47,039 nucleotides of DNA from an uncultured Bartonella sp. (GTDB lineage Bacteria > Pseudomonadota > Alphaproteobacteria > Rhizobiales > Rhizobiaceae): assembly GCA_945285915.1 (NCBI GenBank), contig CALYQL010000018.1, positions 1 to 47,039 of the forward strand, written 5' to 3'. The notes below the pieces were generated by a model that worked only from the letters and a program-made list of their open reading frames with translations, did not search any database and was not told where the DNA came from. Shown here one piece after another: positions 25,981 through 36,769 of this stretch. The first letter of the stretch is position 1, and every line of letters begins with the position of its first letter. The position numbers and the translations under genes are program-made.

Positions 25981-27264
25981 TTAAATACGTCTACTATTTC
26001 CTGAGCCAAGCGACGAAACAAGATCACAATAGCTGACCAGTGAGCCAACCGACCCTACAGCAGCCAAGGTCGGTTTGGAATCTATAAATAGCCGTTCTGC
26101 CAGATCTGCCAACCTATCAACTGTAATTAATGATAAGCGTTCCATTAATTCGGAAGAAGGAATAGGTCGCCCATAAAGCGACATTTGACGGGCAATCATC
26201 TGCATACGGCTGGAAGGACTCTCGCGTGACATTGTCAAATTAGCGCGATATTGCGCACGCGCACGATCCAGTTCTTTCTGACTGATATTCTTGCTTGCTT
26301 TGTATAATTCTTCCAAAACTACCGGTACCAATTCTGCCAATCCATCTTCATTGGTTGCCGTGTGGATACCAAATAGACCCGTATCAGAAAAACCCCAATG
26401 GAAAGCATAGATGGAATAGCATAATCCACGCTTTTCGCGGACTTCCTGAAATAATCTTGAAGACATACCGCCGCCAAGAATAATGGATAATATCTGCGAG
26501 GCATAATAATCGCGCATATGATAGGCACGACCTTCAAACCCGATAAGAACCTGAGCGTCTTTTAAATTACGATATTCTCTGAAATCACCGCCGACATAAT
26601 TTGCCAGATCCGTAAGCGGTGCAACAGAATGCGCGCGAAATGAGCCCAAACGGCTTTCAACTTCACGCACAAATTGCTCGTGCTCTACCGCGCCTGCAGC
26701 AATTACAATCATACGATCAGCACTATAATGTTCATTCATGAACGAGCGTAAATTGTCGGACGTAAACGACCGGACGGAATCAGGTGTACCAAGGATTGGG
26801 CGACCAATTGTCTGGTGGCGGAATGCCGTTTCGGTAAAATAATCAAAAACAATATCATCAGGTGTGTCTTGGGTTGCGTTGATCTCCTGCAAAACAACCT
26901 GTTTTTCCCGCTCCAATTCTTCCTCTTCAAATTTTGAAGAGGTTATAATATCGGTCAATATATCGACAGCAAGCGGCATATCGTCCTTTAAAACACGGGC
27001 AAAATAGGCTGTCGTTTCAACGCTTGTTGCCGCATTTATTTCGCCACCAACATCTTCAATATCGGTTGCTATCTGATAGGCAGTGCGATTTTCAGTGCCT
27101 TTAAAAGCCATATGTTCAAGCATATGGGCAATACCATGTTCTTCCGCACGCTCATTACGCGAACCGGACTTGACCCATATGCCAAGGGCAACGCTTTCTA
27201 TCTGCGCCATTGTATGCGTGACGATCGTCAAACCATTGCTCAGCCGACTGATATCTACACCCAT
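25981..27264 (-). CDS. M16 family zinc peptidase (mitochondrial processing peptidase-like)
   Basis: A 427-residue peptidase with the inverted zinc motif HxxEH at H47-E50-H51 (HMLEHMAFKGT) and the third ligand E127 in QVVLQEI, spaced as in the family. The C-terminal half has the glycine-rich loop region (LGGGMSSRLFQEVREKRGLCYS). Alphaproteobacterial members are the closest bacterial relatives of the mitochondrial processing peptidase beta subunit; their natural substrates are poorly known. The ATG at 27264 is chosen over the further upstream frame opening at 27291, with GGAG 10 bases upstream. It follows thrC on the same strand after 172 bases, the usual rhizobial order. Confidence 0.92.
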   Translation of the reverse strand: MGVDISRLSNGLTIVTHTMAQIESVALGIWVKSGSRNERAEEHGIAHMLEHMAFKGTENRTAYQIATDIEDVGGEINAATSVETTAYFARVLKDDMPLAVDILTDIITSSKFEEEELEREKQVVLQEINATQDTPDDIVFDYFTETAFRHQTIGRPILGTPDSVRSFTSDNLRSFMNEHYSADRMIVIAAGAVEHEQFVREVESRLGSFRAHSVAPLTDLANYVGGDFREYRNLKDAQVLIGFEGRAYHMRDYYASQILSIILGGGMSSRLFQEVREKRGLCYSIYAFHWGFSDTGLFGIHTATNEDGLAELVPVVLEELYKASKNISQKELDRARAQYRANLTMSRESPSSRMQMIARQMSLYGRPIPSSELMERLSLITVDRLADLAERLFIDSKPTLAAVGSVGSLVSYCDLVSSLGSGNSRRI

Positions 27265-27436
27265 ACTCACAATACTCCGCTTTTGTACCAACTATTCCAG
27301 AAACGCAACGCCAGAAAAACACTTCTCGCTTATGGAAAGTCGCCTCTGAAAATCATACCTAACAAATTATTCTCAGAAAAATCACGTATAGAAAACCACA
27401 TTGTGATGTTTCTGTCTCAACAACTTGTTAGCAGGG

Positions 27437-28834
27437 TTAACGAGATATGCGTGATTTCAGTGCAATATAGTCTTTGACAACTTTTTCATCATTCGCCAAA
27501 ACTTCAAAACGCTCTTGCCTATCCATCAGGTCGCTGAGCCATTCAGGCAATTTTGGTGTTACACCACAGGCATTTTTTACTGCTTCCGGAAATTTCGCTG
27601 GGTGGGCTGTTGAAAGAACAACCATTGGGATTGTTGCATCTTGATGCTCACGTGCAACTTTGACAGCAATGGCTGTATGAGGATCAGCTAGATAATTGCT
27701 TTCTTTATATAAAGTATCAATCATTTTGGCTGTTTCACTCTCATTGCTGCTTCCAGCAGAGAACATGCTGCGAATATTCTTCAATCTTGTTGCATCAATA
27801 TGGAATTCACCCGATTGTTTCAAATTTTCCATCGCATTGCGGATCCATTCACAATCTCTTTCGCCAGCTTCAAACAGCAGTCTTTCAAAATTTGAAGAAA
27901 CCTGAATATCCATTGATGGTGATGTGGTGTGAATGAGCGAGCGTGTCTGGTAATTTCCTGTGGCAAGGGTGCGTGCCAAAATGTCATTATCATTTGTTGC
28001 AATGCCAAGCTTGGCAATTGGCAGTCCCATGCGTGAGGCAACAAAACCGGCAAAAATATCGCCAAAGTTTCCAGTTGGCACCGTAAAGGATATGGCCCTA
28101 TCAGGCGCACCTAACGATATTGCGGTGGTGAAGTAATAAACGATTTGCGCCATAATGCGCGCCCAATTGATCGAATTAACGCCAGACAGTGCCATTTTGT
28201 CACGGAACTTGTGGTCGTTGAACATGGCTTTTACCAGCGCCTGACAATCATCAAAATTGCCTTCAATAGCCAAAGCATGCACGTTTGCTTTGTGGTTGCT
28301 GGTCATTTGCCTTTGCTGCACGGGCGAAACATGGCCTTTTGGAAACAGAATAAAAATATCACACCGTTCTCTACCAGCAAAAGCTTCAATGGCAGCACCA
28401 CCCGTATCGCCTGATGTAGCACCGATAATTGTTGCTCTCTCGTCCTTCTTGGACAAAATATGATCCATTAACCGGCCAAGAAGTTGCATGGCGACATCTT
28501 TGAAAGCAAGTGTTGGGCCATGGAACAACTCCATGATGAATTCATTGGTGTTTGTCTGAACAAGTGGACAAACCGCTGGATGTCTGAATGAGGCATAAGC
28601 CTCATCAACCATTTGGTCAAAGTCTTTACGCTCTATTTCACCACCGACAAATGGCCATAATATTGTTTTGGCAATTTCCGCATAAGACTTTCCTCTTAAA
28701 GCTTTAAGCTCAACAGAAGAAAAATGAGGATAAGTTTCGGGAAGATAAAGACCGCCGTCGCGAGCAAGTCCTGCCATAACGGTGTCTGAAAACCCGAGAA
28801 CTGGCGCATTACCTCTTGTGCTCATATATTGCAT
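27437..28834 (-). CDS. thrC: Threonine synthase
   Basis: A 465-residue PLP enzyme that converts O-phosphohomoserine to threonine, of the longer (fungal/proteobacterial) subtype. Features: N-terminal MQYMSTRGNAPVLGFSDTVMAGLARDGGLYLPE, the PLP lysine in GPTLAFKDVAMQ near residue 115, the phosphate-binding ATSGDTGGAAIEAF, and SVNSINWARIMAQ-type residues near 225. GGAG lies 8 bases before the ATG. It heads the minus-strand thrC-M16-GNAT-GGDEF/EAL series. Together with thrB it covers the last two steps of threonine synthesis. Confidence 0.95.
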   Translation of the reverse strand: MQYMSTRGNAPVLGFSDTVMAGLARDGGLYLPETYPHFSSVELKALRGKSYAEIAKTILWPFVGGEIERKDFDQMVDEAYASFRHPAVCPLVQTNTNEFIMELFHGPTLAFKDVAMQLLGRLMDHILSKKDERATIIGATSGDTGGAAIEAFAGRERCDIFILFPKGHVSPVQQRQMTSNHKANVHALAIEGNFDDCQALVKAMFNDHKFRDKMALSGVNSINWARIMAQIVYYFTTAISLGAPDRAISFTVPTGNFGDIFAGFVASRMGLPIAKLGIATNDNDILARTLATGNYQTRSLIHTTSPSMDIQVSSNFERLLFEAGERDCEWIRNAMENLKQSGEFHIDATRLKNIRSMFSAGSSNESETAKMIDTLYKESNYLADPHTAIAVKVAREHQDATIPMVVLSTAHPAKFPEAVKNACGVTPKLPEWLSDLMDRQERFEVLANDEKVVKDYIALKSRISR

Positions 28835-29026
28835 TTATTTACTCCTCGGCTTCAGAAGCGGAAAATGTAATTATTTTCCTATTATTTAAAAATCTTTACG
28901 ACGTTAGAAACGTCCTGTATGGATGACACGCTTGTTAAATCATATAAGACATGAAAAAAAGTAGTGTTAATATATTTATCAAGTATTGATATAGAACAGG
29001 TTTACCACTTGAGGGAAGTCCACTTC

Positions 29027-29587
29027 ATGGAGAAAAAGTCGATTTTTCATTTTTCGTTAGGCTTAGGCGTTCTTATGGCAGCTTCAGCAGTTTTATCGGG
29101 CTGTGGTCATAAGGGAGTAGAGAAGGAACCGGCTGAACCAAAAATTACTGAGGCACAATTACGTGCTTATTGTCCTTTTGTTAAAATGAAGGACGGCACT
29201 TCCTATTATAATATTTATGAGCGCAATGGTCAGAATGATGCGAATAACGTCGTCTATCAGGCTGCAATCAGTGATGTAACAAGAACATGTGAAACCTCTG
29301 ACACCACTTTATCAATGAAAGTTGCGGCTGCTGGACGTGTTGTCCCTGGTCCAAAGTTTAAACCGGGTACGGTCGTTATGCCTATCCGTGTTGTTGTGAT
29401 GCAGGGGGATAGTGTCGTATATTCCATGCTGCATAAATATCCGGTACAAATAACCAATGGCACGGATGCAACGCAGTTCATTTTCTCGGATGACAAAATT
29501 TCCCTGCCAAAACCGACATCTAAAAATATTCGTATTTTTATCGGTTATGATGAAGGAAAGTCCAAGGCTGACAAGAAATCCAAATAA
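29027..29587 (+). CDS. Conserved lipoprotein of unknown function
   Basis: A 186-residue precursor with a lipoprotein signal peptide ending in the lipobox VLSGC (Cys about residue 26), so it is probably anchored in the outer or inner membrane facing the periplasm. The mature domain (ITEAQLRAYCPFVKMKDGTSYYNIYE ... CETSDTTLSMKVAAAGRVVPGP) is a beta-rich domain present in many rhizobia without known function. It ends with a lysine-rich tail. The ATG at 29027 is preceded by GAGGGAAG; a frame open from 28964 is a less likely start. It is divergent from thrC. Confidence 0.82.
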   Translation: MEKKSIFHFSLGLGVLMAASAVLSGCGHKGVEKEPAEPKITEAQLRAYCPFVKMKDGTSYYNIYERNGQNDANNVVYQAAISDVTRTCETSDTTLSMKVAAAGRVVPGPKFKPGTVVMPIRVVVMQGDSVVYSMLHKYPVQITNGTDATQFIFSDDKISLPKPTSKNIRIFIGYDEGKSKADKKSK

Positions 29588-30010
29588 AACGGTTTTTGTA
29601 TCACTGTCTTGAAATAAATTGTTTCCGGTGAATAGGCTAGATTTTTGACTTGGTTGGAAGCAGCCTTTAGCCGAACATTTTGGTCTATGTGATAAGAATA
29701 AGTAGCTTATAGCAAGGTTTCGGCAACCTCAGGGAAATATTCAATCATGTGTCTGGCATGCTGCCGGAACATTGTCTGGTAGGTGAGCTAAATTCTCAAA
29801 GCCCAAATTATATCTCTAAAGCATTATGCAAAACGTGATTCATAAATCACGTTTTGATTAAATTGATAAAATCAATAAATTAGAAATATTGTGTAAGCGG
29901 TCTGACGTTAAACAATAAGTACAATGGCTTTTATTGGGTGGTGTAGCAGTCAATTGACCGCAACATGAAGAGCATAGATATCGCCATCAATATTGGTCAT
30001 CACGTCATTA
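29588..30010. other. 423-base intergenic region between two convergent genes
   Basis: It contains the strong palindrome at 29830-29855 but no coding frame of quality on either strand. No clear T-run terminator was found for either the lipoprotein or the HAD gene. Confidence 0.5.
29830..29855. repeat. Perfect 11-bp palindromic hairpin, possible dispersed rhizobial palindrome
   Basis: AAAACGTGATT and AATCACGTTTT pair perfectly around the loop CATA. It is preceded by CTAAAGCATTATGC, which resembles the start of small palindromic repeats scattered through rhizobial genomes. No other copy is present in this window. Confidence 0.6.
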
Positions 30011-30703
30011 TTAATCATCGCGCCATTGTGCCATGGCATCAAGCACAGCAGCAAGATTGCTATGACGTGAAATAACAGTTTCTGCACCAGCTTCCGTCAA
30101 TGCATCGGCAAGGCCGGGATAGGCGTGGGATCCACCAGTAAAGCCGATAACACGCATGCCTGCGGCTGTCGCTCCACGTACCCCATGGATAGAGTCTTCA
30201 ATAACAATTGTGTTTTTGGGGTTGGCTTTCATCTTTTCTGCAGCATAGAGATAAACATCCGGTGCCGGTTTAGGTTTCTTTGTGCCAACTTCTGGTGCTG
30301 AATAGATGCGGTCTTCAAAAAGGTCATAAAGAGCAACTGTGGTCAACATATTCTTGATGTCGGCACTTTTTGAATTTGAGCAAAGACAATATGGATATTT
30401 TTCTGCAACTGATTGAACAGCAGCACGAACACCATCAATAGCCTGAAGCTCGTTAGCCATGCGGCTACGGAAAAGCTCTGGTACACGGTCTACAAGGCTT
30501 GCTGAAAGTGGAATGGTCGATTGTTTTTCGATCTCTTTTAAAATATCGATAAAAATCAGGCCAGCATAACGTTCGGCAAGCTCTTCGGGAGAAATTTCAA
30601 AGCCTGAATCGGTCAATAATTGCGATTCTATTTGTGCTGCCAGATATTCTGAATCAACCAAAACACCGTCGCAGTCAAAAATTACCAGATCAATTTTCGG
30701 CAT
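30011..30703 (-). CDS. HAD superfamily hydrolase (phosphoglycolate phosphatase / beta-phosphoglucomutase-like)
   Basis: A 230-residue cytosolic phosphatase of HAD subfamily IA. Motif I is FDCDGVLVDSE (nucleophile Asp near 9), motif II is LCSNSKS, the lysine of motif III is in GTKKPKPAPDVYLYAA, and motif IV is VIEDSIHGVRGATAAGM. Such enzymes dephosphorylate small sugar phosphates; the substrate is unknown. The ATG at 30703 is preferred over those at 30724 and 30718 because of GGGA 9 bases upstream. It is divergent from ccrM, as in several relatives. Confidence 0.87.
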   Translation of the reverse strand: MPKIDLVIFDCDGVLVDSEYLAAQIESQLLTDSGFEISPEELAERYAGLIFIDILKEIEKQSTIPLSASLVDRVPELFRSRMANELQAIDGVRAAVQSVAEKYPYCLCSNSKSADIKNMLTTVALYDLFEDRIYSAPEVGTKKPKPAPDVYLYAAEKMKANPKNTIVIEDSIHGVRGATAAGMRVIGFTGGSHAYPGLADALTEAGAETVISRHSNLAAVLDAMAQWRDD

Positions 30704-32231
<1,528 letters not shown>

Positions 32232-32275
32232 TGTTGTAAAAAAGCCGGATAACCTCCAGTCTCCGGCGTCATTGG

Positions 32276-32313
32276 AAGGCGTGTGCATGATGTGCGCACG
32301 CCTTTATTTTTTA
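32276..32313 (+). terminator. Intrinsic terminator for ccrM
   Basis: AAGGCGTGTGC and GCGCACGCCTT form an 11-bp stem (one T-G pair) with a 7-base loop, followed by TATTTTTTA. It overlaps the last codon of mutY on the other strand. Confidence 0.88.
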
Positions 32314-33377
32314 CCGGACTTCTGTTTTTTGAAAACATTGGGCAATGCCACACTGATAGCCTTTTTCATTGCAGTTGGTAAGGCTTCTTCCGCCAGTCTG
32401 TCAGTGGGGCACCACCAACCATTTCCAATATTCAACTTATCAATATTTTTAGCCAGATAGACATCAAGCGTCAGTGAAAAGTGCGTAAAGACATGGTGGG
32501 CTTGCCCCATAAATTGCCAATCGGCTGAAAACGGTGCATTGGCAAGCGTGTAGCTTTCATCGGCACTAAAATAATTGGGAATTTGTGTCATGCCTCCAAG
32601 GAGGCCCGATGCCTGTCGTTTTTCCAGATAGACATCGCCACTTTTATTGCAAATGACAAAAGCAATCCCATTTCTTTCTGGTCTTGGTATTTTCGGTGCT
32701 TTTACCGGATATAGCTCTGCCTTACCTTGTTTTTTAGCGCTGCAACATGCTTCTATCGGACAGATCATGCAACTAGGATCACGCGGTGTACAAATAGAAG
32801 CACCCAAATCCATCATTGCTTGCGCAAAATCACCCGGGCGTTTTTTGGGGGTTATCTTTTGAGTATATGCTTTTATTTCTGTCTTTGCTTTAGGCAACGG
32901 CGTGTCGATTGTAAAAATACGGGACACGACACGTTCAACATTTCCGTCAACAACGGCTACAGGTTGGTTGAATGCAATTGCTGCAATGGCTGCCGATGTA
33001 TAATCGCCAATACCTGGCAATTTCTTCAATTCTTCAGCCGTTTGTGGGAAAATGCCATGATATTTTGTAACAAGTGTGTCGGCACAAGCTTTTAAGTTGC
33101 GTGCCCGCGAATAATAGCCAAGTCCAGCCCAAGCTTTCATAATGTCTTCTTGCTCAGCTTTTGCTAAAGCAAAAATATCTGGCCATTTTTGCGTGAATTT
33201 TTCAAAATAGGATTTAACCGCTTCAACCGTTGTTTGTTGCAGCATTATTTCCGACAGCCACACACGATAAGGTTGCGGTGTTTCACCTTGCAATAAATCG
33301 CTCGGCGCCACCCGCCAAGGTAAAGTGCGGTGAAAACGATCATACCACGAAAGAAGCTTGTCTGAAATGTTTTGCAT
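32304..33377 (-). CDS. mutY: A/G-specific adenine glycosylase
   Basis: A 357-residue base-excision repair enzyme that removes adenine opposite 8-oxoguanine. It has the helix-hairpin-helix segment KLPGIGDYTSAAIAAIAF with the catalytic Asp in VVDGNVERV, the [4Fe-4S] motif C-x6-C-x2-C-x5-C (CTPRDPSCMICPIEACC) and a C-terminal NUDIX-like domain that recognises oxoG. The ATG at 33377 has GGAAG 8 bases before it; the frame also opens from a TTG at 33389. In relatives it is divergent from the DUF721 gene, but here two sugar genes lie between. Confidence 0.94.
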   Translation of the reverse strand: MQNISDKLLSWYDRFHRTLPWRVAPSDLLQGETPQPYRVWLSEIMLQQTTVEAVKSYFEKFTQKWPDIFALAKAEQEDIMKAWAGLGYYSRARNLKACADTLVTKYHGIFPQTAEELKKLPGIGDYTSAAIAAIAFNQPVAVVDGNVERVVSRIFTIDTPLPKAKTEIKAYTQKITPKKRPGDFAQAMMDLGASICTPRDPSCMICPIEACCSAKKQGKAELYPVKAPKIPRPERNGIAFVICNKSGDVYLEKRQASGLLGGMTQIPNYFSADESYTLANAPFSADWQFMGQAHHVFTHFSLTLDVYLAKNIDKLNIGNGWWCPTDRLAEEALPTAMKKAISVALPNVFKKQKSGKK

Positions 33378-33650
33378 GGCTTCTTCCAATCATACCCATT
33401 GAAAAAAAGCAAAAGAAAAGAACAGCGCGCTTACACGCAATGCCAGCAAAAATGAAATTGGCAAACGGATATCATAGTGAAGAGCGCAATATGGTACATT
33501 TGCGCTATTTGGTAACTTCAATCTGCCAATAATAATAGGTTCCGAAACTATTTACAATTTGTCGGCGACTGTTTACCCTAGTAGGAAAATACTAAAAAGA
33601 CGAAGTATTTATAATGTTTCCCGCCTTTCACTTGACTTTCGTTCATACTC

Positions 33651-34424
33651 ATGAGGAAAAAATTGGATATTCCCGTCTATATCATCAACCTAGACCGCTC
33701 AAAGGATAGATTTGAGGCGGTTGCTTTATCTGCAGAGAAAGCGCATCTCAATTATAGACGCGTAACCGCAGTTGATGGAAAAACGGTGGATATCAATGCT
33801 GATCCGCGAATAGATGTAAAAGGCTTTCGCAGACGTCACGGTAAACTTATTCTGCCGGGCGAAGCTGGTTGCTATCTAAGTCACCTCAATGCACTTTCCG
33901 TGATTGCTACAGGAGCAGATCCTTATGCGGTCATTGTAGAGGATGATGTTGCGTTTAAAGATAATTTTTTAAATATTGTCACGGCATTCACGGATATGAC
34001 CGGCTGGGATATTATAAAACTGGCCAATCACCGGAACCGTGTTTTTCGTAAAGATATGACTATAACGCCCGAAATTTCCATCGGGCGTTTTTTGCATGGG
34101 CCGCTTGGTAGCTCTGCCGCTTATATTGTTACCAAAGAGGGTGCCAAAAAGCTTCTTTCAAAACTTCAACCTATGAGCCTGCCATATGATGTTGCGCTAG
34201 AGCGGGGGTGGAGCGGTTTTCGATCATTCTCGACCAATATTAATCTGATTGATTTTTGTGATATTGGTGGCTCGACAATTGTAAAGGGCAGAAAAACATA
34301 TCATAAGACACGTCTACCGAAGTGGAAACGTGTTGGTACATTCTTTTTTAGATTGTCAGATTATATCCGGCGCATAATCTATGGGATAAAACCTTCAGGG
34401 TTGAAATGTAAGAAAGTACAATAA
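33651..34424 (+). CDS. Glycosyltransferase family 25 (LPS/LOS biosynthesis)
   Basis: A 257-residue GT25 enzyme: N-terminal IPVYIINLDRSKDRFE, the sequence GEAGCYLSHLNAL near 75 and the acidic sugar-nucleotide site VIVEDDV near 100. GT25 members add galactose or glucose to lipooligosaccharide cores; the donor and acceptor here are unknown. There is no signal peptide, and the basic C-terminus suggests membrane association. It begins a transcription unit with weak ribosome signal and is followed after one base by the epimerase gene. The pair appears inserted into the mutY-DUF721 interval. Confidence 0.88.
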   Translation: MRKKLDIPVYIINLDRSKDRFEAVALSAEKAHLNYRRVTAVDGKTVDINADPRIDVKGFRRRHGKLILPGEAGCYLSHLNALSVIATGADPYAVIVEDDVAFKDNFLNIVTAFTDMTGWDIIKLANHRNRVFRKDMTITPEISIGRFLHGPLGSSAAYIVTKEGAKKLLSKLQPMSLPYDVALERGWSGFRSFSTNINLIDFCDIGGSTIVKGRKTYHKTRLPKWKRVGTFFFRLSDYIRRIIYGIKPSGLKCKKVQ

Positions 34425-34425
34425 G

Positions 34426-35403
34426 ATGAAGGCCATCGTTACAGGCGCAGCCGGTTTTATAGGGTTTCATACGACAAAGGCATTATTGCAACAGGGCTGG
34501 ACAGTGATTGGTCTGGATAATCTTAATGATTATTACTCGGTTGCACTAAAAAATGCTCGGCTACAGCAGCTGCTAGATCATGATTCTTTCCGTTTTTTGA
34601 AGGTTGATATTGCAGATAAAAAACAGCTTGAAGACGCTGTCGGTCATGAAAAGAATATTGATGTTATTGTGCATTTGGCGGCACAAGCTGGTGTTAGATA
34701 TTCGATTGAAAATCCTTCCGCCTATGTTTCTTCCAATGTTGAAGGACAGGTGAGAATACTTGAACAGGCATTGCGCTATTCCAACAAACCACCAGTTGTT
34801 TATGCAAGTTCCTCATCTGTTTATGGTGCCAATACAAAAGTGCCATTTTCGGAAGATGACCGTGTTGATAATCCTGTATCTGTCTATGCAGCGACTAAAA
34901 GAAGTGGTGAACTTTTAGCCCATTCTTATGCTCATGTGCATGGATTAAAAACGTCTGGCTTGCGCTTTTTTACGGTTTATGGACCATGGGGAAGGCCGGA
35001 TATGGCACCATGGCTTTTCACAGATGCTATTTTGGATGACAGGTCAATAAAATTGTTCAATTATGGCAAAATGCAGCGGGATTTTACCTATATTGACGAT
35101 ATTGTTGCTGGTGTTATTGCTGTTGTAAAACGCATTCTTGAACAACCAGAACAGACAGAAGACTTGTATAATCTCGGTAATAATAAGCCGGTTGAATTAT
35201 TAGATTTTGTCCACGCGATAGAAAAAGCAACAGGAAAAAAAGCGGTAACAGAGCTTCAGCCAATGCCGCCAGCAGATGTGCCAAGAACCTATGCTGATAT
35301 AACACGGGCTTCACGCGATTTGGGCTTCTCTCCAACCACAAATATCGACGATGGCATGCAAAAGTTTGTTGATTGGTTCAGGGGCTATAGCAACAAAAAA
35401 TGA
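34426..35403 (+). CDS. NAD-dependent nucleotide-sugar epimerase, UDP-glucuronate 4-epimerase type
   Basis: A 325-residue extended SDR protein with the NAD motif VTGAAGFIGFHTTKALL, the catalytic Ser/Tyr/Lys region (YASSSSVYGANTKVPFSEDD, YAATKRSGE) and the C-terminal part RDFTYIDDIVAGV. The segments LDNLNDYYSVALKNARL and VYGPWGRPDMAPWLF are those of the CapI/LspL group, which makes UDP-galacturonate from UDP-glucuronate. Other 4-epimerases are possible. With the GT25 gene it suggests an addition to LPS or capsule. The stop overlaps the next start (ATGA), so DUF721-dsbA-smc may be partly driven from here. Confidence 0.88.
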   Translation: MKAIVTGAAGFIGFHTTKALLQQGWTVIGLDNLNDYYSVALKNARLQQLLDHDSFRFLKVDIADKKQLEDAVGHEKNIDVIVHLAAQAGVRYSIENPSAYVSSNVEGQVRILEQALRYSNKPPVVYASSSSVYGANTKVPFSEDDRVDNPVSVYAATKRSGELLAHSYAHVHGLKTSGLRFFTVYGPWGRPDMAPWLFTDAILDDRSIKLFNYGKMQRDFTYIDDIVAGVIAVVKRILEQPEQTEDLYNLGNNKPVELLDFVHAIEKATGKKAVTELQPMPPADVPRTYADITRASRDLGFSPTTNIDDGMQKFVDWFRGYSNKK

Positions 35404-35921
35404 ATTGGAAGCCACCCAAAAGGCATTTTCGTGCTTTGTCGGAAACAACATCAAAGTTGCTTGATCCTATTTTGCGCAAACGTGCCGGTCTCAATATTGA
35501 ATTGATGGATAATTGGTCGCATCTTGTAGGCGAAGATGTTGCAGAAACGACAATGCCGATAAAAATCATCTGGTCACGCAGAACCTGCCAAGATGACCCA
35601 TTTCAACCGGCTACATTGGTTGTGGCTTGCGAGGGATATGCTGCAATGCGGCTTACCCATGAAAGTGGTGAAATCCTACAGCGAATTAATGCATTTTTTG
35701 GCTATATAGCCATTAACCGGATAAAAATTGAGCAACGCTCGCTGCAAAATACAGTGAAAAAGACTGTTAAACAACTAGTTCTCAACGAATGTGACCGGCA
35801 ATTGGTAGACCAAATGGCTTCGGGAATAGAAGACGATGCTTTGCGTCAGTCATTATGCAAATTGGGTTTCTCAGTCTTTGCAGAAAAAAATATGAATTCT
35901 AACAAAGAATTTAGTAAATAA
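35400..35921 (+). CDS. DUF721 domain protein (DciA-like)
   Basis: A 173-residue protein with the DUF721 fold in its first half (KLLDPILRKRAGLNIELMDNWSHLVGEDVAE ... LVVACEGYAAMRLTHESGEILQRINAFFG). DUF721 includes DciA, the helicase loader/regulator found in bacteria without DnaC or DnaI, which includes rhizobia; this is family knowledge, and a DciA role here is inferred. The C-terminal half is helical and charged. It starts in an ATGA overlap with the epimerase stop, and dsbA follows after 95 bases. DUF721-dsbA-smc is a conserved rhizobial order. Confidence 0.85.
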   Translation: MNWKPPKRHFRALSETTSKLLDPILRKRAGLNIELMDNWSHLVGEDVAETTMPIKIIWSRRTCQDDPFQPATLVVACEGYAAMRLTHESGEILQRINAFFGYIAINRIKIEQRSLQNTVKKTVKQLVLNECDRQLVDQMASGIEDDALRQSLCKLGFSVFAEKNMNSNKEFSK

Positions 35922-36016
35922 GTCACGACATTGCCAAAACTCTAGCTTATGAGAATGTTATAACGTTTGTTTCTTATGTCGAACAAAGTAAAACACATTT
36001 TAGAAGAGGTACTATA

Positions 36017-36706
36017 ATGGTTGCAGTCATGAACCGTCGTCGCCTTCTGTCCTTAGCCGCCGCTTTAGGGCTTGCTACAACAAGCTGTCTAGGCGCGGTT
36101 TCATCTTATGCCGCTGAAGCAACCGGCCAAACCGCATCAACTGTAAAATCTTCCGGTACGGTTGATATGGCAAAGCTTTTAGAGCCAGGTACAATCAAGG
36201 ATATGGTTGAAGGTAAAGCAGATGCACCCGTGACAATCGTGGAATATGCATCATTGACATGCAGCCATTGCGCAGATTTCTTCAGCAAAACACTTCCTGA
36301 TATTCGTGAGAAATATATTAAAACCGGCAAAGCACGCTTGATATTTCGTGAATTTGCCTTTGATCCCAGAGCGACCGCAGGCTTTATGCTAGCACGTTGC
36401 GCGCCGGAAGATCGATATTTCCCAATGATACAAGTCCTGTTTGACAAGCAAATGGAGTGGGCAGCAGCGGAAGATGCGCTTGCACCTTTGAAAAAAATAG
36501 CATCAATGGCCGGACTTGACGATAAAGCCGTTGAAGCCTGCTTGCAAAATCAGACAGTGCTTGATGGGGTAAATAGCTCATTCAAGCGCGGAAAAGAGTT
36601 TGGTGTTACGGCAACACCAACATTTTTCATCAATGGTCAGAAATATGAGGGCGCATTGTCTGTGGAAGAAATGTCTTCAGTGATCGATAGTTTTCTGAAA
36701 GACTAA
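36017..36706 (+). CDS. DsbA family thiol-disulphide oxidoreductase
   Basis: A 229-residue periplasmic precursor with a twin-arginine-like N-region (MNRRRLLSLAAALGLATTS) and a signal segment to about residue 33. The thioredoxin domain has the active site CSHC (LTCSHCADFF) near residue 80 and the cis-proline in TATPTFFING near 200. It introduces disulphides in exported proteins. The two Met codons at 36017 and 36029 are both possible; AGAGG lies 7 bases before the first. It ends at an intrinsic terminator that separates it from smc, a standard rhizobial neighbour. Confidence 0.92.
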   Translation: MVAVMNRRRLLSLAAALGLATTSCLGAVSSYAAEATGQTASTVKSSGTVDMAKLLEPGTIKDMVEGKADAPVTIVEYASLTCSHCADFFSKTLPDIREKYIKTGKARLIFREFAFDPRATAGFMLARCAPEDRYFPMIQVLFDKQMEWAAAEDALAPLKKIASMAGLDDKAVEACLQNQTVLDGVNSSFKRGKEFGVTATPTFFINGQKYEGALSVEEMSSVIDSFLKD

Positions 36707-36719
36707 ATTATATGCTAAC

Positions 36720-36756
36720 AGATGGGTGTAGTTTTTCACTATACCCATTTGTTTTT
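36720..36756 (+). terminator. Intrinsic terminator after the DsbA-family gene
   Basis: AGATGGGTGTAGT and ACTATACCCATTT pair over 13 positions (two G-T pairs) around a 5-base loop, followed by GTTTTTA. Confidence 0.88.
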
Positions 36757-36769
36757 ATAAGGTTTGTAC

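Noticed and set aside
33378-33650. Possible insertion scars (IS ends, att sites) beside the two sugar genes
   Set aside because: No inverted repeats, target-site duplication or tRNA fragment were found at either border.
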